Assembly: GCA_012295225.1 (NCBI GenBank)
Contig: WMKK01000006.1
Location: forward strand, 558,001-622,000
Reading direction: 5' to 3'
Length of the DNA stretch: 64,000 nucleotides
Source of the DNA: Ostreococcus mediterraneus
Lineage: Eukaryota > Chlorophyta > Mamiellophyceae > Mamiellales > Bathycoccaceae
Shown in pieces: positions 28,347-36,583 of the stretch (positions are counted from its first letter, which is position 1; the number at the start of each line of letters is the position of its first letter). A model generated the notes under the pieces. That model worked only from the letters and a program-made list of their open reading frames with translations. It made no database searches and was not told where the DNA came from. Made by a program: the position numbers and the translations under genes.

Positions 28347-29744
28347 ATGACGTCCAGAACAAATAGCAGCTCGAACTCGAGCGCATGCGGTGATCTTATC
28401 ACACGCACGCGCGCACACGTAGGTGCGGAGCAGGACGCGGGGGACGACGGAGCGTTGACCGAAGGCGCGCGTTGCTTGAAGAAATCAGCATCAGAAACAA
28501 CCGTACGATTCGCAACGACGATGCCGAACACGCTGACACACAAAATTATGCTCGCCCGAAGCTGGTGCGAAGTCGCTCCAGAAGATAGTACGTGGGACGT
28601 GCTATATGCCGACGTCGCGTGGATTCACGAACACGTGCAGTACACGAACGGCGCGCGCATGTCGGACCATCAACGCGTCAATCACTTTGCAAATCACTAC
28701 GAACTCACGCGGAAGGATTTGATGGCCAAAAACTTAAATCGTGCCAGGCGACAAGCAGCGAAGAAGCACGGCAAAGAGGCGGCGAACGCGTTTGATATCG
28801 TACCAGAGACCTACGTTTTGCCAAACGAAGCGCTCATGATGAAGCGCGCGTTTCGTGAACGCGGCGGGCTGTGGATCATGAAACCAATCGGTCGTGCGCA
28901 AGGGCGCGGTATTTTTGTCGTGAATAAAATATCGCAAATCACGCGTTGGCTCGCCGAGCGTGCGAAGTGCGATGGAGAAAACGTATGCGTTGATAATTAC
29001 GTAGCGCAGAGATACATTGCCAATCCGTATTGCGTCGGCGGACGGAAATTTGACATGCGCCTGTACGTGCTCGTAACGTCGTTCCGCCCATTAACGGCGT
29101 ATTTATACCGTGAAGGCTTTGCGCGTTTCACCGCGTCGCGTTATACGTGCGACAAGGAGTCTATACATGACCAAATGGTACATTTGACCAACCACGCGGT
29201 GCAGAAGAAAGACGCAAACTACGACGCCGAAAAGTGTGATTTGCGCTGGAGCGTGCGGAGTCTGCGACAATATATCGCCGCCAAGCACGGCGTACACGCA
29301 TCCGATGAAGTAATAGTGAAAATCACAACCATGATTGTGAACTCTTTGCTTTCTGTGGTGCCAATTATGATACACGACAAGCATCGATTTGAAATGTATG
29401 GGTATGACGTCATGTTGGACGAAGGCTTGCGACCTTGGCTCATAGAAGTGAACGCATCTCCATCGATGAGCGTAGACAGCAAGACCGACTATGAGCTCAA
29501 AAGCGCGCTATTCCATGACGTGTTAAATGTGATTGACATGGAAAAACAATTCGTAGACGGAACAGAGACGCGTCGCGCTCGCGTCGGCGGATTTGACTTG
29601 ATTCATCATGACGGCGTCGTTATTGAACAAAATTTAAGTCTACTCGGTGGTTTAAACGATGATCGCGAACATGTTCTGGCGCAAGATCGACGATGCGTTG
29701 GGAATGCACGTTTTGATCACAGGAACGAAACGAGTTGCGTCTAG
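28347..29744 (+). CDS. Tubulin-tyrosine ligase-like protein (TTLL1/TTLL9-like, glutamylase)
   Basis: A 465-residue TTL-domain enzyme with the ATP-grasp layout: NHFANHYELTRKDLMAKNL, LWIMKPIGRAQGRGIFVV, YIANPYCVGGRKFDMRLYVL, HLTNHAVQKKD, and the metal-binding end LRPWLIEVNASPSM. TTLL1/TTLL9 relatives add glutamate chains to tubulin tails, mostly on axonemal or centriolar microtubules. The first 80 residues are Ser/Asn-rich and unstructured. The ATG at 28347 was chosen; the frame upstream starts only with TTG. Its TAG stop overlaps the stop of the convergent gene within CTAG. Confidence 0.88.
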   Translation: MTSRTNSSSNSSACGDLITRTRAHVGAEQDAGDDGALTEGARCLKKSASETTVRFATTMPNTLTHKIMLARSWCEVAPEDSTWDVLYADVAWIHEHVQYTNGARMSDHQRVNHFANHYELTRKDLMAKNLNRARRQAAKKHGKEAANAFDIVPETYVLPNEALMMKRAFRERGGLWIMKPIGRAQGRGIFVVNKISQITRWLAERAKCDGENVCVDNYVAQRYIANPYCVGGRKFDMRLYVLVTSFRPLTAYLYREGFARFTASRYTCDKESIHDQMVHLTNHAVQKKDANYDAEKCDLRWSVRSLRQYIAAKHGVHASDEVIVKITTMIVNSLLSVVPIMIHDKHRFEMYGYDVMLDEGLRPWLIEVNASPSMSVDSKTDYELKSALFHDVLNVIDMEKQFVDGTETRRARVGGFDLIHHDGVVIEQNLSLLGGLNDDREHVLAQDRRCVGNARFDHRNETSCV

Positions 29745-30304
29745 TGAAGCGGCTCGTCATCCTCCGGGACGTCCTTCAAAATTGGTTTTCCTTCAGCGTC
29801 GAGTGGCCACGGGTTTCCGTCGACATCCACGGGAAATTCGAGCTTCTGCAACGTCGGCACGCTCCACGGGAATTGCTTCACCATACCGTATTCAATCGGT
29901 CGCCCAAAGTTTTTCTACAAAACGTAAGAGAATTCAACGTGGTGAGTCCTTTGCGGCGAGTCCTTTGCGCGCTCGCGTGCACGCCTCGACGTCGCCGTTC
30001 GCGTACCTTGTAATTTTCCTGAAACACGCGCTGCGCCTCCTTAAACTCCGGCGTCGCAAAAGACAACCTCGGATCTTCATGTTCACGCATCTTCTTCAAC
30101 TTTTCCGTGTGCTGCTTCATCTCTTCGAGTAAATCCATATGCTCTCGGTTATTCGGATCCGCGCGCTTTGCAAACTCCTCATACTTGGAATCGTCCGCCT
30201 ACGCCGCCGCACACGCCGCCGTCAGTCCCGCGCGAACGCGCGCATCACAAGTATTATACACGCACCTCTGAGGCATCGATTCCGCCGGTCCACTGCCCAG
30301 ACAT
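29741..30304 (-). CDS. Three-exon gene for a 134-residue protein, family not recognised
   Basis: Exons at 30304-30266, 30198-30007 and 29914-29741 join in phase 0. Exon 1 encodes MSGQWTGGIDASE; exon 2 a charged helix (HMDLLEEMKQHTEKLKKMRE, then PEFKEAQRVFQENYK); exon 3 a Pro-rich tail (GRPIEYGMVKQFPWSVPT...DGNPWPLDAEGKP, ending DDEPLH). Splice signals: GTGCGTG and TAG with CTGAC (30225-30221) for intron 1 (67 bp); GTACGCG and TTTTGTAG with ACTCACC for intron 2 (92 bp). The clean phases and sensible composition make this a real gene. I do not recognise the family; a small soluble, helix-rich protein is all that can be said. It is divergent from the PIN-like carrier (154 bp). Confidence 0.75.
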
Positions 30305-30458
30305 CGCAAAGTGCCGCGCGTTCGGCGCCGTGTGACGCATCGAAACGCATGCGTTTTTCTATGTGACGCCACTAATGTTAACATCATCCACCAAAAAGTG
30401 CCAAAAAGTGCACCCGGCGGCGCCACAAATCGACGCCGGGCGAGCGTTCGCGCGCGCG

Positions 30459-31658
30459 ATGCCGTCCGTGGGGGCGCAGATATTCTTCGCCAGCGCGCGC
30501 GCCGTGCTTCCGCTGTTCATCATCGGTGGCATGGGCGTCATGGCGCGCAAAAAAGGGTGGTTGAACGCATCGACCGCGAGCGCGCTGGCCAAGTTGAATG
30601 GCAAGTTTTTCTTGCCGTGTTTGCTGTGGACGTCGCTCTCGCGCACGGTGACCGCGGGGACGTTGCGCGAGTTGTGGATTATGCCCGTGTTGGCGATGAT
30701 GCACGTCGTGATTGGGTCGGCGATTGGGTATTACGTGGTGCTGCGGGCGTGCGGAACGCGTCGAGGATTTCGGACGGTGACGGTATTGAGTTGCGGTTTT
30801 GGTAACTCGTTGGCGTTGCCGGTGGTGATTTCGCGCGCGATTACGAAGAACCCGACGATTGGGGATTTGGTGTTTGTTGATCCGGATGATGGCGATAAGT
30901 GTGCGTTGTACTTGTCGGTGTACGTTATTATGCTGTCGCTGTTGATGTGGTCGCTGGGACCGTACCTGTATCATCGCCGAGTCGCGCTCGAAGAGTCCGC
31001 CGGCGAAGGCGTCAATAGAGTTAACGGTGACGCAGAGAACGCTGGGATGCGCGACGCGGCGCACTCTTCAGATGTGGAACGCGAATCATCAGCCGCGGGA
31101 GATACGACGTTGACGAATAACGACGACACAAAACGCGCCTTACTCGGCGTCGCACGTAACGTTTTCAACGCAAACGTCAACGCATGCTTACTAGGAATTC
31201 TAACCGGAATTTGCACACCAGTCCGTGATATCATCTTTCAGCCCGGGCGCGCATTTAGCTACGTTGGTTATAGTGCAGATAGCTTGGCGGACGCCGCGAT
31301 TCCATCGATTTTGCTAATCATTGGATGCTCACTCGCGAACGGGCCCGATTACAAAATGGCTGATAAGAAATCCGCCATCGCCGTGCTCATCACTAGATTC
31401 ATCATCATACCATTCATCACAATAGGACTGTACTACGGCCTCAAAGACGCCGGCGTGGCGCCAACGAATCACGTGTTTTGGTTGAGTTTTCTGTTACTCG
31501 GCGCAACGCCGACTGCGAACAACGTCATGTTGCAGGCGCAAATGTTCCACAGCGATGAAAACGCCATCGCGGGCGTGGGGACGTTGTTGCTTTATCAATA
31601 CGCAGTGGTTCCAGTGGTGCTCGTGGGATGGATTTCATGGTTCCTGGCCATCGTATAA
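30459..31658 (+). CDS. Auxin efflux carrier (AEC) superfamily transporter, PIN-like
   Basis: A 399-residue membrane protein with two blocks of hydrophobic helices flanking a hydrophilic loop (about residues 175-245), the AEC layout. Block one: VLPLFIIGGMGVMARKKGWL, KFFLPCLLWTSLS, CGFGNSLALPVVISRAI. Block two: CLLGILTGICTPV, DAAIPSILLIIGCSLANGP, FIIIPFITIGLYYGL, and GATPTANNVMLQAQMF with the family's polar dip. In plants such PILS-type proteins act in the ER membrane in auxin handling; in an alga the substrate is unknown. ATG 30459 (MPSVGAQIFF) sits right before the first helix; an earlier ATG at 30375 would add 28 residues. Confidence 0.88.
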   Translation: MPSVGAQIFFASARAVLPLFIIGGMGVMARKKGWLNASTASALAKLNGKFFLPCLLWTSLSRTVTAGTLRELWIMPVLAMMHVVIGSAIGYYVVLRACGTRRGFRTVTVLSCGFGNSLALPVVISRAITKNPTIGDLVFVDPDDGDKCALYLSVYVIMLSLLMWSLGPYLYHRRVALEESAGEGVNRVNGDAENAGMRDAAHSSDVERESSAAGDTTLTNNDDTKRALLGVARNVFNANVNACLLGILTGICTPVRDIIFQPGRAFSYVGYSADSLADAAIPSILLIIGCSLANGPDYKMADKKSAIAVLITRFIIIPFITIGLYYGLKDAGVAPTNHVFWLSFLLLGATPTANNVMLQAQMFHSDENAIAGVGTLLLYQYAVVPVVLVGWISWFLAIV

Positions 31659-31795
31659 GAGACCGAGAATCGGTCGGCTGTTATTACAGTTGGTAGTATT
31701 TTAGTCGCGCAAGTTTAGAAGCCTTAGCGACACTAGTTAGTCTTCAGACCGCTCACAGGCATTGCCCGTGCTGTATCATCACATTCGCAACGTTA

Positions 31796-32557
31796 TCACG
31801 CATTTGCCAGCCGCAGTCCGGACTGAATCGCCTTGGAATATTCGCTCACGGCTTGTACAATGAGTTCATCTTCTTCTTCTCGCACCTTGCGCTCCTTCGC
31901 GAGCGCCACCTTGAGATTCGACAGCTCCTCTAACACGACCGTTTGAAAGTTACCCTCACCCGTCACCGCCGAGTGACGCATTTCTTCTACGACGCTCGCC
32001 AGTTTCGACACCGCGCTCTCGCGCGTCGCGCGCTCGGCGTCAATCAAATTCCTCGCCTCATTCATTTCACTTCCAAAACGCGCCAACGTTTCGCCCTCAC
32101 GCTCCAGCCGCCCTAATCGCTCTTCGTCTAACGCTTCGGATATGTCTTCGACTTTCCTCAACACCGTCGTGCCTAGAGTCTCCATATCCGCAACGCGTTC
32201 GTCGCGTTCCGCGGACAACGCGCCGTTCAACGCGTCGAGCGTCGTCGCGACAGCCCCCGTACTCGATTCCATCGCGCGTTCAATCCCTTCCAGTCTCGCC
32301 GATAATTTGACGTCTAAATCCTTAATCGCGCGTTCAAACTTCGCGTGCGCGGTGGCGCGATCGTTCGCCGCGCGCGCTTCGCTCGCTTTAAACGCGCGCT
32401 CGAGCGCATCGAGCCGCTCGTCAAAAGCGTGTAATCGATCCGTCTCTATCGCGCGACGCGACGCTTTTTCTTGCTCGAGATCGCTGTAAAACGTGGCAAA
32501 GCGCTCGTTCAATCGCGCGAGCTTGGTCGCGGCGTGTGAGGCGGCGGAAGACGTCAT
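31796..32557 (-). CDS. SF-assemblin-like (striated fibre) protein
   Basis: A 253-residue, almost entirely coiled-coil protein: Ala/Glu/Arg-rich heptads from LNERFATFYSDLEQEKASRR to the end, without Pro or long breaks. The beginning (RLNERF..F...LE.EK..R) and the regular insertion of LE.ERDERV and ATRESAVSKL-type repeats match SF-assemblin, the 2-nm filament protein of striated microtubule-associated fibres at flagellar basal bodies; beta-giardin is a relative. The gene is divergent from COX11 with only 49 bp between ATGs. An unrelated coiled-coil protein is the main alternative. Confidence 0.75.
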   Translation of the reverse strand: MTSSAASHAATKLARLNERFATFYSDLEQEKASRRAIETDRLHAFDERLDALERAFKASEARAANDRATAHAKFERAIKDLDVKLSARLEGIERAMESSTGAVATTLDALNGALSAERDERVADMETLGTTVLRKVEDISEALDEERLGRLEREGETLARFGSEMNEARNLIDAERATRESAVSKLASVVEEMRHSAVTGEGNFQTVVLEELSNLKVALAKERKVREEEDELIVQAVSEYSKAIQSGLRLANA

Positions 32558-32606
32558 GATGCCGCGCGCGTACGAATGAGGACGTCACTCGGTGACGTGC
32601 CTCAAC

Positions 32607-33458
32607 ATGAGCTCACGCGCGGGAGCGCTCGCCAAAGGCGCGTCTCGCGCGTTCGCGAGCGCGAGCGCGCGGGGGAACGTGCGAGCGACGCTCTGCGCGC
32701 GAGCGGGCGACGCGGCGTCCGGTGTGTCGGCGATGTCGGCGATGTCAGCGGTGCGCGCTCCACCCATCGTTTCTTTTGGACGTCACCACGCGCGTGGGTT
32801 CGCGTCGTCATCCGACCCATCGTCGTCCACGGCGACGAAGAACGCAGACTTTGCGAAATATTTATTCGCCCTGGTCGTGGGCGTCGTCGGGGCGACGTAC
32901 GCGTCGGTACCGCTGTATAGAATGTTTTGTCGCGCGACTGGGTTTGGTGGGACGACGCAACGGGCGACGATTGAAGATAAGCTCGCGAGTGAGGCGTGGA
33001 GTAAAGAGAAGCGTGACGCCGCTCGAACGCGTGAAATAACCATCACATTCAACGCGGACGTCGCAGAGGGCATGCCGTGGAAGTTTACGCCAACGCAGAG
33101 GAGTATTAAAGTCGTCCCGGGCGAGTCGGCATTGGCGTTTTACACGGCGAGAAATTTAAGCAAACAGCCCATCACTGGTGTGGCGACGTATAACGTGCAG
33201 CCAAACAAGTGCGGGGTGTACTTTAACAAAGTCCAGTGCTTTTGCTTCGAGGAGCAACGCTTGCGTGGGAAAGAAGAGGTGGACATGCCCGTGTTATTCT
33301 ACATCGATCCCGAATTCGCGACCGACCCAGCCATGGCTGACGTCAAGAGTTTAATCCTCTCCTACACCTTTTTCAAGAGCGATGACTTTGACGACGACGA
33401 ATACGACGAACAGAAAGACCAGTCTTCGGGCGTGCGCGTGCACGGCCACGCGAAATAG
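32607..33458 (+). CDS. COX11: Cytochrome c oxidase assembly protein COX11
   Basis: A 283-residue protein. An Arg/Ala-rich presequence (residues 1-75) leads to one membrane span (YLFALVVGVVGATYASVPLY) and the CtaG/COX11 domain: YRMFCRATGFGGTTQ, ITITFNADVAEGMPWKF, FYTARNLSKQPITGVATYNV, and the copper-binding CFCFEEQ near 211-217. The copper ligands in CFCF and the membrane-proximal FC are intact. COX11 inserts copper into the CuB site of cytochrome oxidase in the inner mitochondrial membrane. The frame upstream of 32607 starts with GTG only. The C-terminal tail is acidic (DDDEYDEQ). Confidence 0.95.
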   Translation: MSSRAGALAKGASRAFASASARGNVRATLCARAGDAASGVSAMSAMSAVRAPPIVSFGRHHARGFASSSDPSSSTATKNADFAKYLFALVVGVVGATYASVPLYRMFCRATGFGGTTQRATIEDKLASEAWSKEKRDAARTREITITFNADVAEGMPWKFTPTQRSIKVVPGESALAFYTARNLSKQPITGVATYNVQPNKCGVYFNKVQCFCFEEQRLRGKEEVDMPVLFYIDPEFATDPAMADVKSLILSYTFFKSDDFDDDEYDEQKDQSSGVRVHGHAK

Positions 33459-33574
33459 CCCATCAGCATACACACACACATGCATTGTTTTAGGTAGACC
33501 ATAGAACACACTCTTGTAGCACCGACAGCCAGCGCGCGTTTTGAAATTCAAGCTCCCCAGTGTTCGGCGCGCTC

Positions 33575-35140
33575 ATGTTGCCGGCGTCGCCCGCCATCGC
33601 GCCCGACGCGCGCGAGGATGACCCCATAGACGCTCTCCGGCGTTCGCTCGCGTGCACGCTGTGTAACGACGTGCTTAAAGACCCGACGACGTTGCCGTGT
33701 CAACACACCTATTGTTTTGAGTGCGTGAGCGCGACGCTTCAAGGCTCCGGCGTGTACGATTCCAAGTGTCCCGAGTGCGCCGTGCCCGTCGTGGCGAAGG
33801 ATTTGATTATAAATCAGACGATTAAGAGCTTTGTGGACGGGTTTGTGGCGAGTGAGCGGGCGTTGGAGGAGCTGTTGGAGTCGATGGTGCGCGTCGGGCG
33901 CGAAGACATCGTCGACGACAAAGATGATGAAGACGACGACGTCGGAGGGTCTGAAGCCGAAGACGAGTGCGTGGAGTTGACGAAAAGGATTCGTCACATT
34001 GATGCGGTACTGAAGGATATCGATGCACGATTGGCAAAGTCGACAGAGGACGAGGAGCGTAAGAAGAGCGCCGAAGCGAGGACGCGCGAACTCGCGACGT
34101 CGTTGGATTTTGAACGCATGACGTTGACACAGTTACGCGCCAAGTATCGTGAATTATACGACACGGCGGCGGCGAAGAATTACAAAAAAGCTTGGTTTGT
34201 TCGCCACTTTTCATCGCTCGATCCAGATGTGTTGACGTCGGCGTTTTGCGCGACGCAGCCTACGTCGCCGCTCGAAACGCAGACGGGCACGCAAGGACGA
34301 CGCACCGTCGACGCAGAAACGACGGCGAACACACCAAAAAGGCGGATTGTTATCGCGTACAGTGCGAGCACGAAACGAGGCATTAACAGCCAAGAGGCAA
34401 AATTCGCCCAAGTTGAGGCGACGATTAAATCTATTGACCCGACGTCGACGTTTCTCGGGCTCAAAGATTTGACACCCGACGTGACACATTTGATTATGGA
34501 AACCGGTTCAAGCGATCGTGTGGTGAAGAATCGCACGGCAAAGTACATCGAGGCTATTGTTCGCGGGGTGTATATCGTGCACAAGGATTGGCTCGACGCG
34601 TGCGCCGAGCGCGGCGCGTTCGGGGATGAAGAAAACTTTGAGCTCGAAGACGCGTCGAGTGCCGACGCCGTCTCGCGCGGTTCAATTGACGGTCCTCGCA
34701 GGGCGCGATTGCGCCGACTATCCAATGGAAGTGGCGTATTTGACGGTTTACGTATCGCCGTGCGCGGGTGTGGCGCCACGCTATCTGTAAAGGCACTGGA
34801 GAACATCTTACGCCTGGCGGGCGCGACGGTGACGGATGCGAACGCGACGTCTCCGCGACCGGCGCGCGTCGTCGTTGAAGAAGATAGCGAGCAAGTCCCA
34901 GATAGCGAAGACGATGACAACGATGACACGAACGATGGTACCATCACGCCCGCGCGCGAACAGTCCACGGAACCAACGATTACGCTCGTCGATGACGCCA
35001 CCAAAGATGCGTTTGACGCGAGAGACAACGAGCGGCTCGTGTCGTGGCGCTGGGCGTTGGAGTGCGTCACGCAATATGAACGTCTCGACACTCACAATTG
35101 GTGCGTCGGCAACGATGCAAAACACGATGACACATTATGA
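33575..35140 (+). CDS. RING-BRCT protein, BRCA1/BARD1-like
   Basis: A 521-residue protein with a C3HC4 RING at residues 27-68 (C27, C30, C42, H44, C47, C50, C65, C68; CTLCNDVLKDPTTLPCQHTY), then an acidic and coiled-coil middle, and two BRCT repeats: the first from RRIVIAYSASTKRG to VHKDWLDACAERG, the second from FDGLRIAVRGCGATLS to VSWRWALECV. N-terminal RING plus C-terminal tandem BRCT is the BRCA1/BARD1 layout, ubiquitin ligases of double-strand break repair. Plant homologues carry a PHD-like finger before the BRCTs; none is seen here. Which of the two partners it represents cannot be decided by eye. Confidence 0.82.
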   Translation: MLPASPAIAPDAREDDPIDALRRSLACTLCNDVLKDPTTLPCQHTYCFECVSATLQGSGVYDSKCPECAVPVVAKDLIINQTIKSFVDGFVASERALEELLESMVRVGREDIVDDKDDEDDDVGGSEAEDECVELTKRIRHIDAVLKDIDARLAKSTEDEERKKSAEARTRELATSLDFERMTLTQLRAKYRELYDTAAAKNYKKAWFVRHFSSLDPDVLTSAFCATQPTSPLETQTGTQGRRTVDAETTANTPKRRIVIAYSASTKRGINSQEAKFAQVEATIKSIDPTSTFLGLKDLTPDVTHLIMETGSSDRVVKNRTAKYIEAIVRGVYIVHKDWLDACAERGAFGDEENFELEDASSADAVSRGSIDGPRRARLRRLSNGSGVFDGLRIAVRGCGATLSVKALENILRLAGATVTDANATSPRPARVVVEEDSEQVPDSEDDDNDDTNDGTITPAREQSTEPTITLVDDATKDAFDARDNERLVSWRWALECVTQYERLDTHNWCVGNDAKHDDTL

Positions 35141-35318
35141 GCACGCATGCCTATTAGACAAAGACAATGAAAATGTAGGAATAGCACAGTAGTAGCGGTA
35201 GCGTAGGCGCGGAGCGCCTCGTAGAAGAAAAACGTAATGTTGATTAAAACTGAAAACAAATCGCACGGTACAAAAGTAGTAGTAGCATCAGTAAAGTGTA
35301 CACACGACACGAGCGTCA

Positions 35319-35906
35319 TCACGCCACGGGATACGTACAAATCCCGACGCGCGCCACCGGCTGGCATCTCGCCGACTTTGGACAACCGCCGTTGCCGTTC
35401 GCCGGGTCATTCGGATTACACACCAACGCGCAGCGATCCGGCTTTGCCGACCCAGGCGTTTGCAAAACACACATCCCACGCGCATTCGCCCCAGCGTACG
35501 TATCCTCCGGACACGGACTCGCCACCGAACACGACGGCGAACAGAAATCTCCCGGCACGCCTTGAATCTGCACGCGCTCCTCGCGCGCCTCGCATCGCGC
35601 CGTCGCCGGATCCCCGTACGGCTTCTTATGCACCTTCCCCGGCGGCACCGGCGGCGCATCATCCACGAACACCCCGCGCACGCCCTGCGCCACGCGTCGC
35701 GCGATCGTCGACACCAACGCATCCGCCGGCGCGCGCATCATGAATCGTCGAGACGCCCACCGCGGCGCCTCCGTCGCGGCGAACGCCTCGGCCGCGCCGT
35801 CGGCGTCGGCGAGCGTCACCGTCACCGCGGCGCACGGCGCGGCGAATAGCGCGAGCGCGATCGCGAGCGCGCTGAACGCGCGACGCGCGCGAGACGTCGT
35901 CGTCAT
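35319..35906 (-). CDS. Secreted Cys-rich protein, unknown
   Basis: A 195-residue protein with a typical signal peptide (MTTTSRARRAFSALAIALAL...APCAA) from the ATG at 35906; another ATG at 35933 would add nine residues before it. After a 75-residue variable part comes a Cys-rich domain with about ten cysteines (ATARCEAREE, DFCSPSCSVASPCPED, GMCVLQ, DRCALVCNP, GGCPKSARCQPV, GICTYP). The spacing suggests a disulfide-bonded extracellular domain. No family is recognised. It converges on the RING-BRCT gene (178 bp between stops). Confidence 0.6.
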   Translation of the reverse strand: MTTTSRARRAFSALAIALALFAAPCAAVTVTLADADGAAEAFAATEAPRWASRRFMMRAPADALVSTIARRVAQGVRGVFVDDAPPVPPGKVHKKPYGDPATARCEAREERVQIQGVPGDFCSPSCSVASPCPEDTYAGANARGMCVLQTPGSAKPDRCALVCNPNDPANGNGGCPKSARCQPVARVGICTYPVA

Positions 35907-36543
35907 CGTCTCTCGAGGCGAACAGTGAGGCATCGGACGGACGGAACACCCCAAGACTGTCGCCACCTCTACCGTACCGCGCACCGTCGCGACGACGACG
36001 ACGACGAGCCTCACGCCGCGTCGCGACCGCGCGCTTGCGCGGGATCGATCTTTCCCGAGAATCCGAGCTTTGCACCGCGGTACGCGCGCGCGCGCGCCGG
36101 GACGCTCACGAACGACGACGGTGCGCTATGTAATACCCATAACTTTCACCACCATACCCCCCGTGATCCGATGCTGAAGACATCCCCCATGCCAATGACT
36201 ATCATACGATCATACCTTGAGCAAAGCACTCGTACCCATCGGCACACGAAAGTTAAGCCTCAATGGGCCGAATTAGTATTGAGTGGGGAACCACTTGAGA
36301 ATCCTTGGTGTCGTATGGTTTTTGTTTTTGGTTTTCGTTGTGGTTGTTAAGCTCAATGGGCCGAATTAGTATTGAGTGGGGAACCACTTGAGAATCCTTG
36401 GTGTCGTATGGTTTTTGTTTTTGTTTGTTTGGTTTGGTTTGGTTTGGTTTGTTTTTGTGTGTTTCGGTGTGGTTTGGTTTGGTTTGGTTTGGGTGTGGCG
36501 CGCGTGACGGTCGATATCCACATTGGAGGACGTCACGGGACAC
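35907..36543. promoter_or_regulatory. Divergent intergenic region with repeats
   Basis: 637 bp between the secreted Cys-rich protein and the membrane protein. The first 200 bp are CpG-rich. From about 36120 the base composition changes to AT-richer, with the direct repeat listed separately at 36252-36433 and TTTGG-type tracts up to 36500. No coding potential is convincing. Confidence 0.45.
36252..36433. repeat. Tandem direct repeat, period 93 bp, with T/G-rich tails
   Basis: Two near-identical copies of about 78-80 bp (36252-36330 and 36346-36423), both beginning GTTAAGC and containing CAATGGGCCGAATTAGTATT and CCACTTGAGAATCCTTGG, differ by one missing base near the start. Each is followed by a G/T-rich tail; after the second copy the tail grows into (GGTTT)n-like runs to about 36500. 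Confidence 0.8.
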
Positions 36544-36544
36544 A

Positions 36545-36583
<39 letters not shown>

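Noticed and set aside
36253-36543. Minus-strand frame with repeated SQVVPHSILIRPIE units
   Set aside because: The protein repeat is only the translation of the 93-bp DNA repeat and the TTTGG tract; no start context and no other coding sign.
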